NCBI GenBank assembly: GCA_016713535.1
Contig: JADJOY010000010.1
Span: 1-64,000 of the forward strand
DNA: 64,000 nt
Source of the DNA: Deltaproteobacteria bacterium
GTDB lineage: Bacteria; JADJOY01
Reading direction: 5' to 3'
Part shown: positions 62,653 to 64,000 of the stretch, in pieces
How positions within the stretch are numbered: the first letter of the stretch is position 1
Layout: the number at the start of each line of letters is the position of its first letter
Made by a program: the position numbers and the translations under genes
Notes under the pieces: generated by a model
Seen by the model: the letters and a program-made list of their open reading frames with translations, nothing else
The model's database searches: none
Told to the model about the DNA's origin: nothing

Positions 62653-64000
62653 GCCGTCACCTTGAGCGCGAACGAGCGCCCGGGCCGCTCGACGCCGAAG
62701 AAGTCGTAGGCGCGCTCGTCGGTCAGGTTCTGCACCTCGAACGAGAGGCTCGCGTCGGGCAGCGCGCCGCCGCCGTGCAGCCAGTAGCCGAGGGTCAGCG
62801 TGTGGGTGAGCTGCGACGGCACTACCTGTTTGGTGTCGCGCCGCCCGATGCTCTCCCAGCCGCGGTAGAACTCGTGCACGTAGCGCCCGTACCAGCCGAG
62901 CGACAGCACGTCGTCGCACACGAGCTCACGCCACTCGAGGCGCGCGGCGCCGTTGACGAAGAGCCACGGCCGGTTGGGGATGCGGTCGCCCTCGAACGTG
63001 CCGAAGGTGCCGCGGCTCGAGACGTTGCGCGCGTCCTGATAGGTCGCGTTGCCGTCGAGCTCGAGGGCGGCGCCGAGGAGCCAGTCGCTCCACGCGGCGG
63101 GCGATCGGAAGCCGAGCGCGCCATCGACGCCCAGGATCCGCGCCGCGTACACGTTCTGGTACGAGTAGTCGCGATCCGTCCCGACCAGCACCACGAGCTG
63201 GTCGGCGAAGCGCGCGATCCCTCCGAGCTCGGCGCGGTAGTCGCCGGAGTCGAGCGCGAGCGGCTCGAGGGCCACGCCGAGGTTCAGGTTGTGGCTCACC
63301 TCGGGATCGAGCGCGAGGTTCGGCTGCACCAGCACGCCGTCGCCGAAGAGCTCGTCCGCGCGCGGCAACCGCGTCGCGTACTCGTAGGACGCCTTGGCGC
63401 GCAGCCGCTCGCCGAGCCACCACCGCAGCGCGTCGCCGCCGCCGAGCTGATCGAGGTCGTGCTCGAGCACCCTCTGCGCGCCGGCGGCCGGGCCGGGCTC
63501 GGCGCGAGTCGAGAGCCGGTAGTGCTTCACGAACGCCACGTTCTCGAGGTCGCCGTCGAGGAGATCCGCCTGCTCCTCGATCCCGCTCACCACCGTGAAG
63601 AGCGCGCGCTCGGCGGTGAGCGGATCGGGCGTGCCGTTGGCGGCGCGGATCCGGTCGCGCCCCCACCGCGTGGCGTAGGACGGCGTGGTGACGAGACGCA
63701 GCTCGTGGCCGGGCGCGAGGTTCAGGGCGGCGGCGAGCCGCGCCAGCCCGGCGTGCTCCCAGGTGGTCTGGTCGGCGGGTGCACCGCCGGTCTCGCCCGG
63801 GGTGACGCGCTCGCGGACCCGGTCGCCGTGCCAGTCGTAGACCCACGGCGAGCGATCCTCGAAGTCGATCGCGCGGTACGCGTAGCCCGCGAGCACGTCG
63901 AGCGCGAAGGGCAGCGGGTCGCCGTGCTCGCGCCCGTCGCGCGCGAACCGCAGCGTGCCGCCGCTGGCCTGCTCGCCGTAGGTGACCTCGCCGTACGGGA
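62643..64000 (-). CDS. TonB-dependent receptor, C-terminal part (runs off the window)
   Basis: The frame is open from the right edge at 64000. It encodes at least 450 residues of an outer-membrane beta-barrel: alternating strands such as VTYGEQASGGTLRFARDG, LRAKASYEYATRLPRADELFGDG, NLALDPEVSHNLNLGVAL and LSFEVQNLTDERAYDFFGVERPGRSFALKVTAWL. The PxxxELFG..V.PN..L.PE.S.N motif is the TonB_dep_Rec signature and the protein ends in an aromatic-rich strand. The plug and TonB box lie outside the window. With PepSY, DUF3325, DUF3649 and the lipoprotein it makes a ferri-siderophore import operon. Confidence 0.9.
   Translation of the reverse strand, partial: PYGEVTYGEQASGGTLRFARDGREHGDPLPFALDVLAGYAYRAIDFEDRSPWVYDWHGDRVRERVTPGETGGAPADQTTWEHAGLARLAAALNLAPGHELRLVTTPSYATRWGRDRIRAANGTPDPLTAERALFTVVSGIEEQADLLDGDLENVAFVKHYRLSTRAEPGPAAGAQRVLEHDLDQLGGGDALRWWLGERLRAKASYEYATRLPRADELFGDGVLVQPNLALDPEVSHNLNLGVALEPLALDSGDYRAELGGIARFADQLVVLVGTDRDYSYQNVYAARILGVDGALGFRSPAAWSDWLLGAALELDGNATYQDARNVSSRGTFGTFEGDRIPNRPWLFVNGAARLEWRELVCDDVLSLGWYGRYVHEFYRGWESIGRRDTKQVVPSQLTHTLTLGYWLHGGGALPDASLSFEVQNLTDERAYDFFGVERPGRSFALKVTAWL

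Overview
The window is about 70% G+C, densely coded and almost free of mobile genes. It looks like a chromosome segment of a Gram-negative, deltaproteobacterial-type organism (Myxococcota, Binatota or a relative). The evidence is a TamA/TamB outer-membrane pair, a TonB-dependent receptor, secreted proteins with MopE-like calcium motifs (DxDGDGY...DCDD...DNDCN), and C-terminal 'Cys, Gly-rich, hydrophobic helix, Arg cluster' sorting tails. Taxonomy is inference. No complete rRNA, tRNA or tmRNA gene and no CRISPR array was seen. A few genes carry single-base frameshifts, and three loci contain long poly-G runs, so parts of the assembly are probably wrong at the base level.

Layout. 1-1.2 kb: a copy of a tmRNA 3' end (possible att site) next to a secreted NPYG-repeat protein. 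1.4-7.7 kb: a secreted sorting-tail protein, a membrane protein, a HEAT-repeat protein, a LytS/LytTR two-component pair and an extended SDR. 7.8-12.8 kb: DUF2188, large-subunit catalase and a PAS-GAF hybrid kinase. 12.9-14.8 kb: a frameshifted clan-A glycosidase. 15.2-22.8 kb and 29.8-32.7 kb: two stretches rich in small stress and envelope proteins (CsbD, 3D, DUF2934, YtxH, DUF883, 17-kDa antigen, metallothionein, Cys-rich repeat, DUF3309, holin-like, iron permease). In their midst is a four-gene encapsulin operon (DUF2188, Pro-rich protein, EncFtn ferritin cargo, family 1 shell). 22.9-29.8 kb: tamA-tamB. 32.6-35.3 kb: RNA modification (SAM methyltransferase, Tgt, RluA-type pseudouridine synthase). 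35.5-41.6 kb: a cell-surface glycan or lipid locus (three glycosyltransferases, radical SAM/SPASM, membrane protein). 41.6-48.7 kb: OsmC, GH43, an acetate kinase-PduL fusion with a GST, NnrU, a secreted protein and a YhhN protein. 49.3-59 kb: secreted propeller/MopE protein, HAD phosphatase, F420-type oxidoreductase, tryptophanase-family lyase, a REP-associated transposase in its own repeats, DUF3556 and a phytoene-dehydrogenase-like oxidoreductase. 59.1-64 kb: a siderophore-uptake operon (TonB receptor, PepSY, DUF3325, DUF3649, MxcI-like lipoprotein).

Two system-level signals stand out. First, an AT-rich dyad TTTGTAGAAA/ATTGTAGAAA occurs five times, outside coding sequence or touching a stop codon, each time upstream of and pointing at a gene. 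Four of those genes or operons encode small stress or envelope proteins, which suggests an unrecognised regulon. Second, GC-rich palindromic REP families are scattered between genes, and one family brackets the single RAYT transposase on both sides. The poly-G artefacts sit at or beside places where such repeats lie or are expected.
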